Assembly: GCA_023053685.1 (NCBI GenBank)
Contig: JALIGW010000062.1
Coordinates: 3,088,604 to 3,152,603, forward strand
DNA from: Diadophis punctatus similis
Lineage: Eukaryota; Chordata; Lepidosauria; Squamata; Dipsadidae
Reading direction: 5' to 3'
Length of the DNA: 64,000 bases
Shown here: positions 1 to 11,767 of the stretch, one piece after another
Position numbering within the stretch: position 1 is the stretch's first letter
Layout: each line of letters begins with the position of its first letter
Notes under the pieces: generated by a model
Told to the model about the DNA's origin: nothing
Seen by the model: only the letters and a program-made list of their open reading frames with translations
Database searches by the model: none
Translations under genes and position numbers: made by a program

Positions 1-303
1 TGAAGCGAGCGCCTCAAAAAGAGCCGATTTTTGGAAAGAATGCCCTAGCTCAGGGGTAGGCAAAGTTGGCTCTTCTATGACTCGTGGACTTCAACTCCCA
101 GACTTTCTGAGCCAATCATGCTAGCTCAGGAATTCTGGGAGTTGAAGTCCACGAGTCATAGAAGAGCCAACTTTGCCTACCCCTGCCCTAGCTTGTCTGC
201 ATTCTTTCAAAAAATCGGGACTTTTTAGAGGACGGGCGGGACGCGGGACAAAGCATTAAAAAGCGGGTGTGTCCCGCCAAAATCGGGACGTCTGGTCACC
301 TTA
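1..303. mobile_element. 4.7 kb hAT-type element, right end only (copy 0)
   Basis: The window starts inside the element. The right terminus TCTGGTCACCTTA ends at 303 and is followed by the target duplication TATTAAAA at 304-311. The subterminal region is rich in CCCG/CGGGAC words. Identical to the right end of copies 1-4. Confidence 0.85.
51..185. mobile_element. 135 bp hAT fold-back MITE (copy 0)
   Basis: Begins CAGGGGTAGGCAAAG and ends with the reverse complement CTTTGCCTACCCCTG. Inverted arms run about 51 bases. An exact 8 bp target duplication CCCTAGCT is at 43-50 and 186-193. Both the CAGGGG terminus and the 8 bp duplication are typical of hAT. It is nested in the 4.7 kb element near its right end. 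Confidence 0.92.
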
Positions 304-2137
304 TATTAAAACCTTATTAATATTAATAGGGCGACAGGAGGCACGCTTGCTGCAACACAGGAACAGAAAAAGAAATCCTGTTTCAAAAGCCTTAAACCAA
401 GTTAAGGCCTATTATGGCCTATTAACAGGCTCCTTAAGGGGAGCATAGAGTGGTGGTGCTTTTCCTGCCGTTCTGCACTGCGGGGCTTCGCCTCTCGGCC
501 TCCGCGATCCTGGGTGAAAGCAGGGGGGGAATGAGCGATTGTCATCGGGTTGCCCTCCCTGTTTTGTTTTTCGCGCGGCATCAAACACACAGCGATTACA
601 TAGGACGGGATAGCCCAGCTGCTGGTCGGAACTACCGATTCGCCGGCAACAGTCCTGCTGCATCTTTCTTGGAAGATGTGAGAACTTTCGTGATACGCTT
701 TCTATTGTGTACTTGCATAAAAGGCGAGTTCTCGTAGACCGTTTGTTGTTGTTTTTTTAACAGTGAGCCAAATTTTTACCTTTTGAAGAAATGACCTTGG
801 ATTTTCATTATAGTATTGAAGCTATCGTACGCCTTTTTCACTCGGTTAAACTCTTTTGAAACTGGATTCCTTCTTCTGTGCCTGTGTTACAGCCCCTGGG
901 CCTCCTGTTGCACTATTAATGTCAATAAGTGTTTAATAACAAAGATACAGAATAATAAACTCAAAATCCCATTAAAAAGGGTTGGGGTTTTTTTGTGGCT
1001 GCTATTCCTTTTTGGACCACAGGATGACAAGGTTTTCCGTTCCCCAGGGGCTGCAGAACAGGCACGCGCGAATCCTTTTTCAAAAGCCTTAAACCGAGTT
1101 AAAAACGCCTACGATAGCTTCAACAGATGCAGAATAATCCTCTTAAAATGCCATTGAAAAGGGTTTTTTTAAGACATTTGAAGCAGGATTTTTTTCTGTT
1201 CCTGTGTTGCAGCAAATAGACCTCCTGTTGCCCTATTAATGTTAATAAGGTGTTATTAATAAACAACAAACTTGAAATGCCATTTAAAAAGTTTCTTTTG
1301 GTGTCTGCGATACCTGCTTGGACCACAGGAGGGCACTATCCCTTAGCGTCGAAGCTATCGTACACCTTTTTAACTCGGTTTAAGTCGGTTTTGAAGTGGG
1401 ATTCTTTCTTCTCTCCCTGTGTTGCGGCCCTTGGGCTTCCTGTTGCCGTATTAATGTTAATAATGAGACGTTTAACGATAATGATACAGAATAATAAATT
1501 TACAATCCCACCGTGACCAGGTCGCTGCGAAAGGAAGTTGGGGGGGAAGACTTAGAAGAAAGTACAGGAAGTCAGCCATGATGGGAAGGTCGGTTTTCAA
1601 AAGAACTGGGGGACGGCAACTGAAAACGGACAGGAAGTCGGGCGTGCTTGGAAGGTCGCTGTGAAAGGAAGTTGTGGTGGGATGCCAGGAGAAGGGCACA
1701 ACGGAAGTCGGCCATACTGGGAAGGTCGCTCAAAGAAGCACTGGCACATAAATCGGCAGCCATGCGGAGAAGGGCAACGGGAGCGGATCGTCCCCTTAAG
1801 AGGAGCGTAGGGGCGGTGCTTTTCCTGCCGCTCTGCACTTCGGGGATTTTTTTGGCTGCTGCACCTGCTTGGACCACACGATGGCACAATTTTCTGTCCC
1901 TTAGCAATAGCACTGAAGCCATCATAGGCCTTTTTGAATCGGTTTAACTCTTTTGAAGCAGGATTCCTTCTGTGCCTGTGTTGCAGCCCCTGGGCCTCCT
2001 GTTGCCCCATGAATGTTAATAATAAGGCGTTTAATAGTGAAGACACAGAATAATAAACTTAAAATCCGTCTAAAGGGTTTTTTCTTCTTTTTGTGTCTGC
2101 GTGGCACAGTTTTCTGTCCCTTAGCAATAGCATTGAG

Positions 2138-2486
2138 TAAAATCCTACACCTAGCTAAGAAAAACCAAAGAAACGCATATAAACTGGGTGAAACCACACT
2201 CAATAGCAGCGACTGCGAGAGGGATCTAGGAGTCTTGGTGGACAACTAACTACATATAAGCTGGCAATGTGCAGCGGCAACCAAAAAAGCCAATGCAATC
2301 CTGAGTTGCATTAACAGAGGGATACAATCTAAAACTAGGGAGGTACTGTAAAGCCTTAGTTAGACCACAACTAGAGTACTGCACCCAGTTCTGGTCACCA
2401 CACTATAAAAAAGACATTGAAGCTCTAGAGAAAGTGCAGAGAAGAGCAACCAGGATGATAAGGGGACTGGACACTAAAACATACGA
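2138..2486 (+). pseudogene. CR1/L3-like fragment, cut by A-rich tract (U0, first)
   Basis: Same fragment as the full copies but it stops after ACATACGA, within the [12 protein letters not shown]...YEER region, and passes straight into ATCAAAAA repeats. It carries GGACACTAAAAC where full copies have GGAAACTAAAAC. That variant is shared with the truncated copies at 39280 and 46574. Confidence 0.85.
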
Positions 2487-2551
2487 ATCAAAAAAATCAA
2501 AAAATCAAAAAATCAAAAAATCAAAAAATAATATAAAAATATAAAAATATA
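2487..2551. repeat. Internal 65 bp relic of the A-rich minisatellite (U0)
   Basis: Five ATCAAAAA-type words followed by TAATATAAAAATATAAAAATA. The left junction with CR1 (ACATACGA then ATCAAAA) is the same base-exact junction as the array edge at 46929/46930. On the right it enters a direct monomer at AATGCCATTAAAAAGG. Confidence 0.9.
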
Positions 2552-3421
2552 AATGCCATTAAAAAGGCTTTTTTTCTTTTTGTGGCTGCTATACCTGCTT
2601 GGACCACAGGAGGGCACTATCCCTTAGCGTCGAAGCTATCGTACACCTTTTTACCTCGGTTTAAGTCGGTTTTGAAGTGGGATTCTTTCTTCTCTCCCTG
2701 TGTTGAGGCCCTTGGGCTTCCTGTTGCCGTATTAATGTTAATAATGAGACGTTTAACGATAATGATACAGAATAATAAATTTACAATCCCACCGTGACCA
2801 GGTCGCTGCGAAAGGAAGTTGGGGGGGGGGAAGACTTAGAAGAAAGTACAGGAAGTCAGCCATGATGGGAAGGTCGGTTTTCAAAAGAACTGGGGGACGG
2901 CAACTGAAAACGGACAGGAAGTCGGGCGTGCTTGGAAGGTCGCTGTGAAAGGAAGTTGTGGTGGGATGCCAGGAGAAGGGCACAACGGAAGTCGGCCATA
3001 CTGGGAAGGTCGCTCAAAGAAGCACTGGCACATAAATCGGCAGCCATGCGGAGAAGGGCAACGGGAGCGGATCGTCCCCTTAAGAGGAGCGTAGGGGCGG
3101 TGCTTTTCCTGCCGCTCTGCACTTCGGGGATTTTTTTGGCTGCTGCACCTGCTTGGACCACACGATGGCACAATTTTCTGTCCCTTAGCAATAGCACTGA
3201 AGCCATCATAGGCCTTTTTGAATCGGTTTAACTCTTTTGAAGCAGGATTCCTTCTGTGCCTGTGTTGCAGCCCCTGGGCCTCCTGTTGCCCCATGAATGT
3301 TAATAATAAGGCGTTTAATAGTGAAGACACAGAATAATAAACTTAAAATCCGTCTAAAGGGTTTTTTCTTCTTTTTGTGTCTGCGTGGCACAGTTTTCTG
3401 TCCCTTAGCAATAGCATTGAG

Positions 3422-4183
3422 TAAAATCCTACACCTAGCTAAGAAAAACCAAAGATACGCATATAAACTGGGTGAAACCACACTCAATAGCAGCGACTGC
3501 GAGAGGGATCTAGGAGTCTTGGTGGACAACTAACTACATATAAGCTGGCAATGTGCAGCGGCAACCAAAAAAGCCAATGCAATCCTGAGTTGCATTAACA
3601 GAGGGATACAATCTAGAACTAGGGAGGTACTGTAAAGCCTTAGTTAGACCACAACTAGAGTACTGCACCCAGTTCTGGTCACCACACTATAAAAAAGACA
3701 TTGAAGCTCTAGAGAAAGTGCAGAGGAGAGCAACCAGGATGATAAGGGGACTGGAAACTAAAACATACGAAGAACGGTTGGGGGAACTGAGCTTGGCCAG
3801 TCTGGCGAAGAGAAGGACTAGGGGTGACATGATAACAGTGTTCCAATACTTGAGGGGCTGCCACAGAGAGGAGGGGATTAGGCTGTTTTCCAAGGCACAA
3901 GAAGGCCAGACAAGGAATAATGGATGGAAACTGACCAGAGAGAGATTCAACCTGGAAATGAGGAGGAACTTTCTGACAGTGAGAGCAATCGACCGGTGGA
4001 ACAGCTTGCCTGCGGAGGTTGTGAGAGCTCCAACACTTGAGACTTTCAAAAGGAAATTGGACTGCCATTTATCCGAAATAGTGTAGGGACTCCTGCTTGA
4101 GTGGGGGGGGGGCGAGGTTGGGTGGTGGTGGTTGGACTACAAGGTCCCTTCCAACTCTAATAATAATGTAATCTAATGTAAAA
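3422..4183 (+). pseudogene. 5'-truncated CR1/L3-like LINE, reverse transcriptase C-terminus and 3' end (U0, second)
   Basis: Conceptual translation gives the end of a non-LTR reverse transcriptase and the region after it. First comes a stretch ending in ERDLGVLVDN (stop at about 3531-3533). After a frame change come LVRPQLEYC and QFWSP, then [12 protein letters not shown], then YEERLGELSL, RRTRGDM, FQYLRG, the IDRWNSLP motif and LETFKRKLD, ending near 4086. This is the typical CR1 family carboxyl terminus. The 3' tail holds GGTTGGACTACAAGGTCCC and TTCCAACTC and ends in a short AT-rich repeat. An in-frame stop, a frameshift and the missing 5' end make it dead. No target duplication is evident, as is usual for CR1. 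It sits exactly between a direct monomer and an inverted one. Confidence 0.85.
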
Positions 4184-4212
4184 AGGCCTATAATGGCCTC
4201 AATGTTATGGAT

Positions 4213-4770
4213 CCGTGGTGGCGAACCTATGGCACGCGTGCCAGAGCTGGCACGCGGAGCCATAGAAGCCGGCACGCGAGGGTTCCCACCGGCAAACCGG
4301 AAGTGCGAAAAAACGCACTTCCGGTTTGCCGGTGTGCTGTTTTTTGCACTCCGGAGGGTTCAGGGAAGCTCCCTGAAGCTCCGGAATGCAAAAAACTACA
4401 AAATGGACAAACCGGAAGTGCACTTTTTCGCACTTCCGGTTTGTCCGTTTTGTAGTTTTTTGCATTCCGGAGCTTCAGGGAGCTTCCCTGAACCCTCCGG
4501 AGTGCAAAAAACAGCATACCGGCAAACCGGAAGTGCGTTTTTTCGCACTTCCGGTTTGCCGGTTTCATCGTTCCAGGCTCCGTTTCGTCGTTCCAGGCTC
4601 TGGTAAGTGGGCCTGTGCGGGGGTGGGGGTGTGTGCGCATGCGCAGGGGGCAGCGGGGGGTGTTGTGCGCATGCGTGGGGGGGGAGGGAATGGGTGTTGG
4701 TACGCGAGCGCGCGCGAGCGCGCCCCCCCCCTTTTTCGGCACGCGAGCCGAAAAAGGTTCGCCACCACTG
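4213..4770. mobile_element. 558 bp non-autonomous hAT-type fold-back element (U1)
   Basis: The termini CCGTGGTGGCGAACC and GGTTCGCCACCACTG are inverted repeats with one mismatch at the second base. The 8 bp target duplication TTATGGAT is at 4205-4212 and 4771-4778. Units without it read a single TTATGGAT (for example 7493-7500). The interior has two hairpins (about 4291-4334 and 4520-4562) built on GGCAAACCGGAAGTGCG, a central inverted copy around 4410-4450 and larger inverted arms (GGAGGGTTCAGGGAAGCT against its complement near 4480-4500). The right part has (GCGCATGCG) words and a poly-C run. The open frames on both strands are mirror products of the inverted repeats. Confidence 0.9.
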
Positions 4771-6709
4771 TTATGGATAGAAAACTGCCATCCTGTGGTC
4801 AAAGCAGGCATTGCAGCCACAAAAAGAAACCAACCTTTTAAATGGGATTTTAAGGTTATTATCGTGTATCTTTATTATTAAAACCTTATTAATATTAATA
4901 GGGCGACAGGAGGCACGCTTGCTGCAACACAGGAACAGAAAAAGAAATCCTGTTTCAAAAGCCTTAAACCAAGTTAAGGCCTATTATGGCCTATTAACAG
5001 GCTCCTTAAGGGGAGCATAGAGTGGTGGTGCTTTTCCTGCCGTTCTGCACTGCGGGGCTTCGCTTCTCGGCCTCCGCGATCCTGGGTGAAAGCAGGGGGG
5101 GAATGAGCGATTGTCATCGGGTTGCCCTCCCTGTTTTGTTTTTCGCGCGGCATCAAACACACAGCGATTACATAGGACGGGATAGCCCAGCTGCTGGTCG
5201 GAACTACCGATTCGCCGGCAACAGTCCTGCTGCATCTTTCTTGGAAGATGTGAGAACTTTCGTGATACGCTTTCTATTGTGTACTTGCATAAAAGGCGAG
5301 TTCTCGTAGACCGTTTGTTGTTGTTTTTTTAACAGTGAGCCAAATTTTTACCTTTTGAAGAAATGACCTTGGATTTTCATTATAGTATTGAAGCTATCGT
5401 ACGCCTTTTTCACTCGGTTAAACTCTTTTGAAACTGGATTCCTTCTTCTGTGCCTGTGTTACAGCCCCTGGGCCTCCTGTTGCACTATTAATGTCAATAA
5501 GTGTTTAATAACAAAGATACAGAATAATAAACTCAAAATCCCATTAAAAAGGGTTGGGGTTTTTTTGTGGCTGCTATTCCTTTTTGGACCACAGGATGAC
5601 AAGGTTTTCCGTTCCCCAGGGGCTGCAGAACAGGCACGCGCGAATCCTTTTTCAAAAGCCTTAAACCGAGTTAAAAACGCCTACGATAGCTTCAACAGAT
5701 GCAGAATAATCCTCTTAAAATGCCATTGAAAAGGGTTTTTTTAAGACATTTGAAGCAGGATTTTTTTCTGTTCCTGTGTTGCAGCAAATAGACCTCCTGT
5801 TGCCCTATTAATGTTAATAAGGTGTTATTAATAAACAACAAACTTGAAATGCCATTTAAAAAGTTTCTTTTGGTGTCTGCGATACCTGCTTGGACCACAG
5901 GAGGGCACTATCCCTTAGCGTCGAAGCTATCGTACACCTTTTTAACTCGGTTTAAGTCGGTTTTGAAGTGGGATTCTTTCTTCTCTCCCTGTGTTGCGGC
6001 CCTTGGGCTTCCTGTTGCCGTATTAATGTTAATAATGAGACGTTTAACGATAATGATACAGAATAATAAATTTACAATCCCACCGTGACCAGGTCGCTGC
6101 GAAAGGAAGTTGGGGGGGAAGACTTAGAAGAAAGTACAGGAAGTCAGCCATGATGGGAAGGTCGGTTTTCAAAAGAACTGGGGGACGGCAACTGAAAACG
6201 GACAGGAAGTCGGGCGTGCTTGGAAGGTCGCTGTGAAAGGAAGTTGTGGTGGGATGCCAGGAGAAGGGCACAACGGAAGTCGGCCATACTGGGAAGGTCG
6301 CTCAAAGAAGCACTGGCACATAAATCGGCAGCCATGCGGAGAAGGGCAACGGGAGCGGATCGTCCCCTTAAGAGGAGCGTAGGGGCGGTGCTTTTCCTGC
6401 CGCTCTGCACTTCGGGGATTTTTTTGGCTGCTGCACCTGCTTGGACCACACGATGGCACAATTTTCTGTCCCTTAGCAATTACACTGAAGCCATCATAGG
6501 CCTTTTTGAATCGGTTTAACTCTTTTGAAGCAGGATTCCTTCTGTGCCTGTGTTGCAGCCCCTGGGCCTCCTGTTGCCCCATGAATGTTAATAATAAGGC
6601 GTTTAATAGTGAAGACACAGAATAATAAACTTAAAATCCATCTAAAGGGTTTTTTCTTCTTTTTGTGTCTGCGTGGCACAGTTTTCTGTCCCTTAGCAAT
6701 AGCATTGAG

Positions 6710-7471
6710 TAAAATCCTACACCTAGCTAAGAAAAACCAAAGATACGCATATAAACTGGGTGAAACCACACTCAATAGCAGCGACTGCGAGAGGGATCTA
6801 GGAGTCTTGGTGGACAACTAACTACATATAAGCTGGCAATGTGCAGCGGCAACCAAAAAAGCCAATGCAATCCTGAGTTGCATTAACAGAGGGATACAAT
6901 CTAGAACTAGGGAGGTACTGTAAAGCCTTAGTTAGACCACAACTAGAGTACTGCACCCAGTTCTGGTCACCACACTATAAAAAAGACATTGAAGCTCTAG
7001 AGAAAGTGCAGAGGAGAGCAACCAGGATGATAAGGGGACTGGAAACTAAAACATACGAAGAACGGTTGGGGGAACTGAGCTTGGCCAGTCTGGCGAAGAG
7101 AAGGACTAGGGGTGACATGATAACAGTGTTCCAATACTTGAGGGGCTGCCACAGAGAGGAGGGGATTAGGCTGTTTTCCAAGGCACAAGAAGGCCAGACA
7201 AGGAATAATGGATGGAAACTGACCAGAGAGAGATTCAACCTGGAAATGAGGAGGAACTTTCTGACAGTGAGAGCAATCGACCGGTGGAACAGCTTGCCTG
7301 CGGAGGTTGTGAGAGCTCCAACACTTGAGACTTTCAAAAGGAAATTGGACTGCCATTTATCCGAAATAGTGTAGGGACTCCTGCTTGAGTGGGGGGGGGG
7401 CGAGGTTGGGTGGTGGTGGTTGGACTACAAGGTCCCTTCCAACTCTAATAATAATGTAATCTAATGTAAAA
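6710..7471 (+). pseudogene. CR1/L3-like LINE 3' fragment (U1)
   Basis: Full 762-base version, nearly identical to 3422-4183. It ends CCGAAATAGTGTAGGGACTCC before the poly-G run, the subtype found in U0 (second), U1, U6 (second) and U7. The same stop and frameshift are present. Confidence 0.85.
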
Positions 7472-7722
7472 AGGCCTATAATGGCCTCAATGTTATGGAT
7501 AGAAAACTGCCATCCTGTGGTCAAAGCAGGCATTGCAGCCACAAAAAGAAACCAACCTTTTAAATGGGATTTTAAGGTTATTATCGTGTATCTTTATTAT
7601 TAAAACCTTATTAATATTAATAGGGCGACAGGAGGCACGCTTGCTGCAACACAGGAACAGAAAAAGAAATCCTGTTTCAAAAGCCTTAAACCAAGTTAAG
7701 GCCTATTATGGCCTATTAACAG
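7472..7722 (-). repeat. Inverted ~245 bp satellite monomer opening each unit
   Basis: Its reverse complement aligns by eye with the direct monomers elsewhere in the unit, including CTGTGTTGCAGC, CCTCCTGT, CCCTATTAATATTAATAA, AAAATCCCATTTAAAAGG and GACCACAGGATGGCA. Both hAT-type insertions of the array landed in this monomer, at different positions. It recurs at the start of every unit (4184, 10195, 17657, 25137, 32602, 41326, 44614). Confidence 0.75.
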
Positions 7723-7723
7723 G

Positions 7724-8100
7724 CTCCTTAAGGGGAGCATAGAGTGGTGGTGCTTTTCCTGCCGTTCTGCACTGCGGGGCTTCGCTTCTCGGCCTCCGCG
7801 ATCCTGGGTGAAAGCAGGGGGGGAATGAGCGATTGTCATCGGGTTGCCCTCCCTGTTTTGTTTTTCGCGCGGCATCAAACACACAGCGATTACATAGGAC
7901 GGGATAGCCCAGCTGCTGGTCGGAACTACCGATTCGCCGGCAACAGTCCTGCTGCATCTTTCTTGGAAGATGTGAGAACTTTCGTGATACGCTTTCTATT
8001 GTGTACTTGCATAAAAGGCGAGTTCTCGTAGACCGTTTGTTGTTGTTTTTTTAACAGTGAGCCAAATTTTTACCTTTTGAAGAAATGACCTTGGATTTTC
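7724..8100. repeat. CpG-rich spacer of the unit (no gene recognised)
   Basis: About 375 bases that are not monomer-like and are rich in CpG compared with the AT-rich monomers (for example CGCGCGGC and ACGGGATAGC). The first ~55 bases, with CCTTAAGGGGAGC and GGTGCTTTTCCTGCCG, have a diverged second copy later in the unit (from about 9085). A 95-codon open frame crosses it on the + strand, and two shorter ones on the - strand. None resembles a protein I know. Equivalent spacers start near 430, 5002, 15187, 22662, 30131, 37572, 42144 and 44866. Confidence 0.6.
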
Positions 8101-8812
8101 ATTATAGTATTGAAGCTATCGTACGCCTTTTTCACTCGGTTAAACTCTTTTGAAACTGGATTCCTTCTTCTGTGCCTGTGTTACAGCCCCTGGGCCTCCT
8201 GTTGCACTATTAATGTCAATAAGTGTTTAATAACAAAGATACAGAATAATAAACTCAAAATCCCATTAAAAAGGGTTGGGGTTTTTTTGTGGCTGCTATT
8301 CCTTTTTGGACCACAGGATGACAAGGTTTTCCGTTCCCCAGGGGCTGCAGAACAGGCACGCGCGAATCCTTTTTCAAAAGCCTTAAACCGAGTTAAAAAC
8401 GCCTACGATAGCTTCAACAGATGCAGAATAATCCTCTTAAAATGCCATTGAAAAGGGTTTTTTTAAGACATTTGAAGCAGGATTTTTTTCTGTTCCTGTG
8501 TTGCAGCAAATAGACCTCCTGTTGCCCTATTAATGTTAATAAGGTGTTATTAATAAACAACAAACTTGAAATGCCATTTAAAAAGTTTCTTTTGGTGTCT
8601 GCGATACCTGCTTGGACCACAGGAGGGCACTATCCCTTAGCGTCGAAGCTATCGTACACCTTTTTAACTCGGTTTAAGTCGGTTTTGAAGTGGGATTCTT
8701 TCTTCTCTCCCTGTGTTGCGGCCCTTGGGCTTCCTGTTGCCGTATTAATGTTAATAATGAGACGTTTAACGATAATGATACAGAATAATAAATTTACAAT
8801 CCCACCGTGACC

Positions 8813-9085
8813 AGGTCGCTGCGAAAGGAAGTTGGGGGGGAAGACTTAGAAGAAAGTACAGGAAGTCAGCCATGATGGGAAGGTCGGTTTTCAAAAGAAC
8901 TGGGGGACGGCAACTGAAAACGGACAGGAAGTCGGGCGTGCTTGGAAGGTCGCTGTGAAAGGAAGTTGTGGTGGGATGCCAGGAGAAGGGCACAACGGAA
9001 GTCGGCCATACTGGGAAGGTCGCTCAAAGAAGCACTGGCACATAAATCGGCAGCCATGCGGAGAAGGGCAACGGGAGCGGATCGT
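8813..9085. repeat. ~68 bp minisatellite, four diverged copies, inside the unit
   Basis: Copies begin with AGGTCG at 8813, 8881, 8947 and 9017 (spacings 68, 66, 70). Each ends in a GGAAGTCGG/GTCAGCCAT-like tail. The same block starts at 1519, 2800, 6091, 16276, 23751, 31220, 38661, 39942, 43233 and 45955. The block is a third layer of repetition below the monomer and the unit. Confidence 0.8.
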
Positions 9086-9431
9086 CCCCTTAAGAGGAGC
9101 GTAGGGGCGGTGCTTTTCCTGCCGCTCTGCACTTCGGGGATTTTTTTGGCTGCTGCACCTGCTTGGACCACACGATGGCACAATTTTCTGTCCCTTAGCA
9201 ATAGCACTGAAGCCATCATAGGCCTTTTTGAATCGGTTTAACTCTTTTGAAGCAGGATTCCTTCTGTGCCTGTGTTGCAGCCCCTGGGCCTCCTGTTGCC
9301 CCATGAATGTTAATAATAAGGCGTTTAATAGTGAAGACACAGAATAATAAACTTAAAATCCGTCTAAAGGGTTTTTTCTTCTTTTTGTGTCTGCGTGGCA
9401 CAGTTTTCTGTCCCTTAGCAATAGCATTGAG

Positions 9432-10194
9432 TAAAATCCTACACCTAGCTAAGAAAAACCAAAGAAACGCATATAAACTGGGTGAAACCACACTCAATAG
9501 CAGCGACTGCGAGAGGGATCTAGGAGTCTTGGTGGACAACTAACTACATATAAGCTGGCAATGTGCAGCGGCAACCAAAAAAGCCAATGCAATCCTGAGT
9601 TGCATTAACAGAGGGATACAATCTAGAACTAGGGAGGTACTGTAAAGCCTTAGTTAGACCACAACTAGAGTACTGCACCCAGTTCTGGTCACCACACTAT
9701 AAAAAAGACATTGAAGCTCTAGAGAAAGTGCAGAGAAGAGCAACCAGGATGATAAGGGGACTGGAAACTAAAACATACGAAGAACGGTTGGGGGAACTGA
9801 GCTTGGCCAGTCTGGCGAAGAGAAGGACTAGGGGTGACATGATAACAGTGTTCCAATACTTGAGGGGCTGCCACAGAGAGGAGGGGATTAGGCTGTTTTC
9901 CAAGGCACAAGAAGGCCAGACAAGGAATAATGGATGGAAACTGACCAGAGAGAGATTCAACCTGGAAATGAGGAGGAACTTTCTGACAGTGAGAGCAATC
10001 GACCGGTGGAACAGCTTGCCTGCGGAGGTTGTGAGAGCTCCAACACTTGAGACTTTCAAAAGGAAATTGGACTGCCATTTATCCAAAATGGTGTAGGGAC
10101 TCTTGCTTGAGTGGGGGGGGGGGCGAGGTTGGTTGGTGGTGGTTGGACTACAAGGTCCCTTCCAACTCTAATAATAATGTAATCTAATGTAAAA
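9432..10194 (+). pseudogene. CR1/L3-like LINE 3' fragment (U2)
   Basis: Second subtype, with CCAAAATGGTGTAGG and GACTCTTGC before the poly-G run, and GGTTGGTTGG after it. This subtype precedes every unit that carries the 4.7 kb element. Confidence 0.85.
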
Positions 10195-10464
10195 AGGCCT
10201 ATAATGGCCTCAATGTTATGGATAGAAAACTGCCATCCTGTGGTCAAAGCAGGCATTGCAGCCACAAAAAGAAACCAACCTTTTAAATGGGATTTTAAGG
10301 TTATTATCGTGTATCTTTATTATTAAAATAAGGTGACCAGATTTTAACATTGGTAAAGAGGGACACCATTGACCGGGTGTGGGTGGGTTCCTGATTAAAA
10401 ATTTGGTCTATATGGAGCAACAAAAATTTTCATAGAACGCAAAAATAGTATTGTAATATATTTC

Positions 10465-11358
<894 letters not shown>

Positions 11359-11767
11359 CACCTAATCCTTGACATACAATAGCTCATTTAGTGACCGTTC
11401 AAAGTTACAATGGCACTGAAAAAATGACTTGTGGCCATTTTTCATACGTATGATTGTTGCAGTATCCCCATGATCACAGGATTAAAATTCAGACGCTTGG
11501 CAACTGACTCATATTTATAACAGTTGCAGTATTCCTGGGTCATGTGATCACCTTTTGTGACCTTCTACAAGCAAAGTCAATGAGGAAGCCAGATTCACTT
11601 AACGTGTGACTACCGTATTTTTCGGAGTATAGGACGCACCGGAATATAGGACGCACCTAGATTTTAGAGGAGGAAAACAAGGAAAAAAGTATTCTGAACC
11701 AAATGGTGTAGTAATATATTATTTAATAAAATACCAGTGTAGCAGAATACTTTTTACAACCATGTAA

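Larger units (their letters stand above)
1..4183. repeat. Macrosatellite unit U0 (left-clipped, carries an extra partial unit)
   Basis: It opens inside the 3' end of the 4.7 kb hAT-type element. Its first CR1 fragment stops at 2486, where a 65 bp A-rich tract follows. A second partial unit then begins at about 2552, in the middle of a direct monomer, and runs to a full CR1 3' end at 4183. It matches 37143-41325 at a constant offset of 37142. Confidence 0.9.
4184..7471. repeat. Macrosatellite unit U1 (with 558 bp hAT-type insertion)
   Basis: It equals the 2722 bp unit plus 566 bases (the 558 bp element and its 8 bp target duplication) inside the opening inverted monomer. Its CR1 fragment belongs to the subtype with AAAGATACGC near 6741 and GCAGAGGAGAGC near 7008. 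Confidence 0.9.
7472..10194. repeat. Reference insertion-free unit (U2) of the macrosatellite
   Basis: This is the cleanest unit, with neither hAT insertion. In order it holds: an inverted monomer (about 7472-7722); a CpG-rich spacer (about 7724-8100); a direct monomer (about 8107-8345); a partial inverted monomer (about 8337-8420); two direct monomers (about 8420-8812); a ~68 bp minisatellite (8813-9085); a short second copy of part of the spacer (from about 9085); a direct monomer (about 9150-9431); and a CR1-like LINE 3' fragment (9432-10194). The monomers share the words CCTCCTGTTGC, TTAATGTTAATAA, CAGAATAATAAA and GGACCACAGGA and repeat about every 215-245 bases. The unit is therefore a higher-order repeat of an older, diverged satellite. 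Confidence 0.85.

Noticed and set aside
1597..2046. 149-codon - strand frame conserved in every unit
   Set aside because: Conservation is explained by recent duplication of the whole unit. The frame crosses satellite monomers and the 68 bp minisatellite, and overlaps open frames on both strands.
3709..4068. - strand frames of about 120 codons opposite the CR1 fragments
   Set aside because: Antisense shadow of the reverse transcriptase C-terminus.
4205..4841. Paired + and - strand frames of 137-197 codons in the 558 bp element
   Set aside because: The element is an inverted repeat, so both strands give near-identical peptides. No transposase motif is present.
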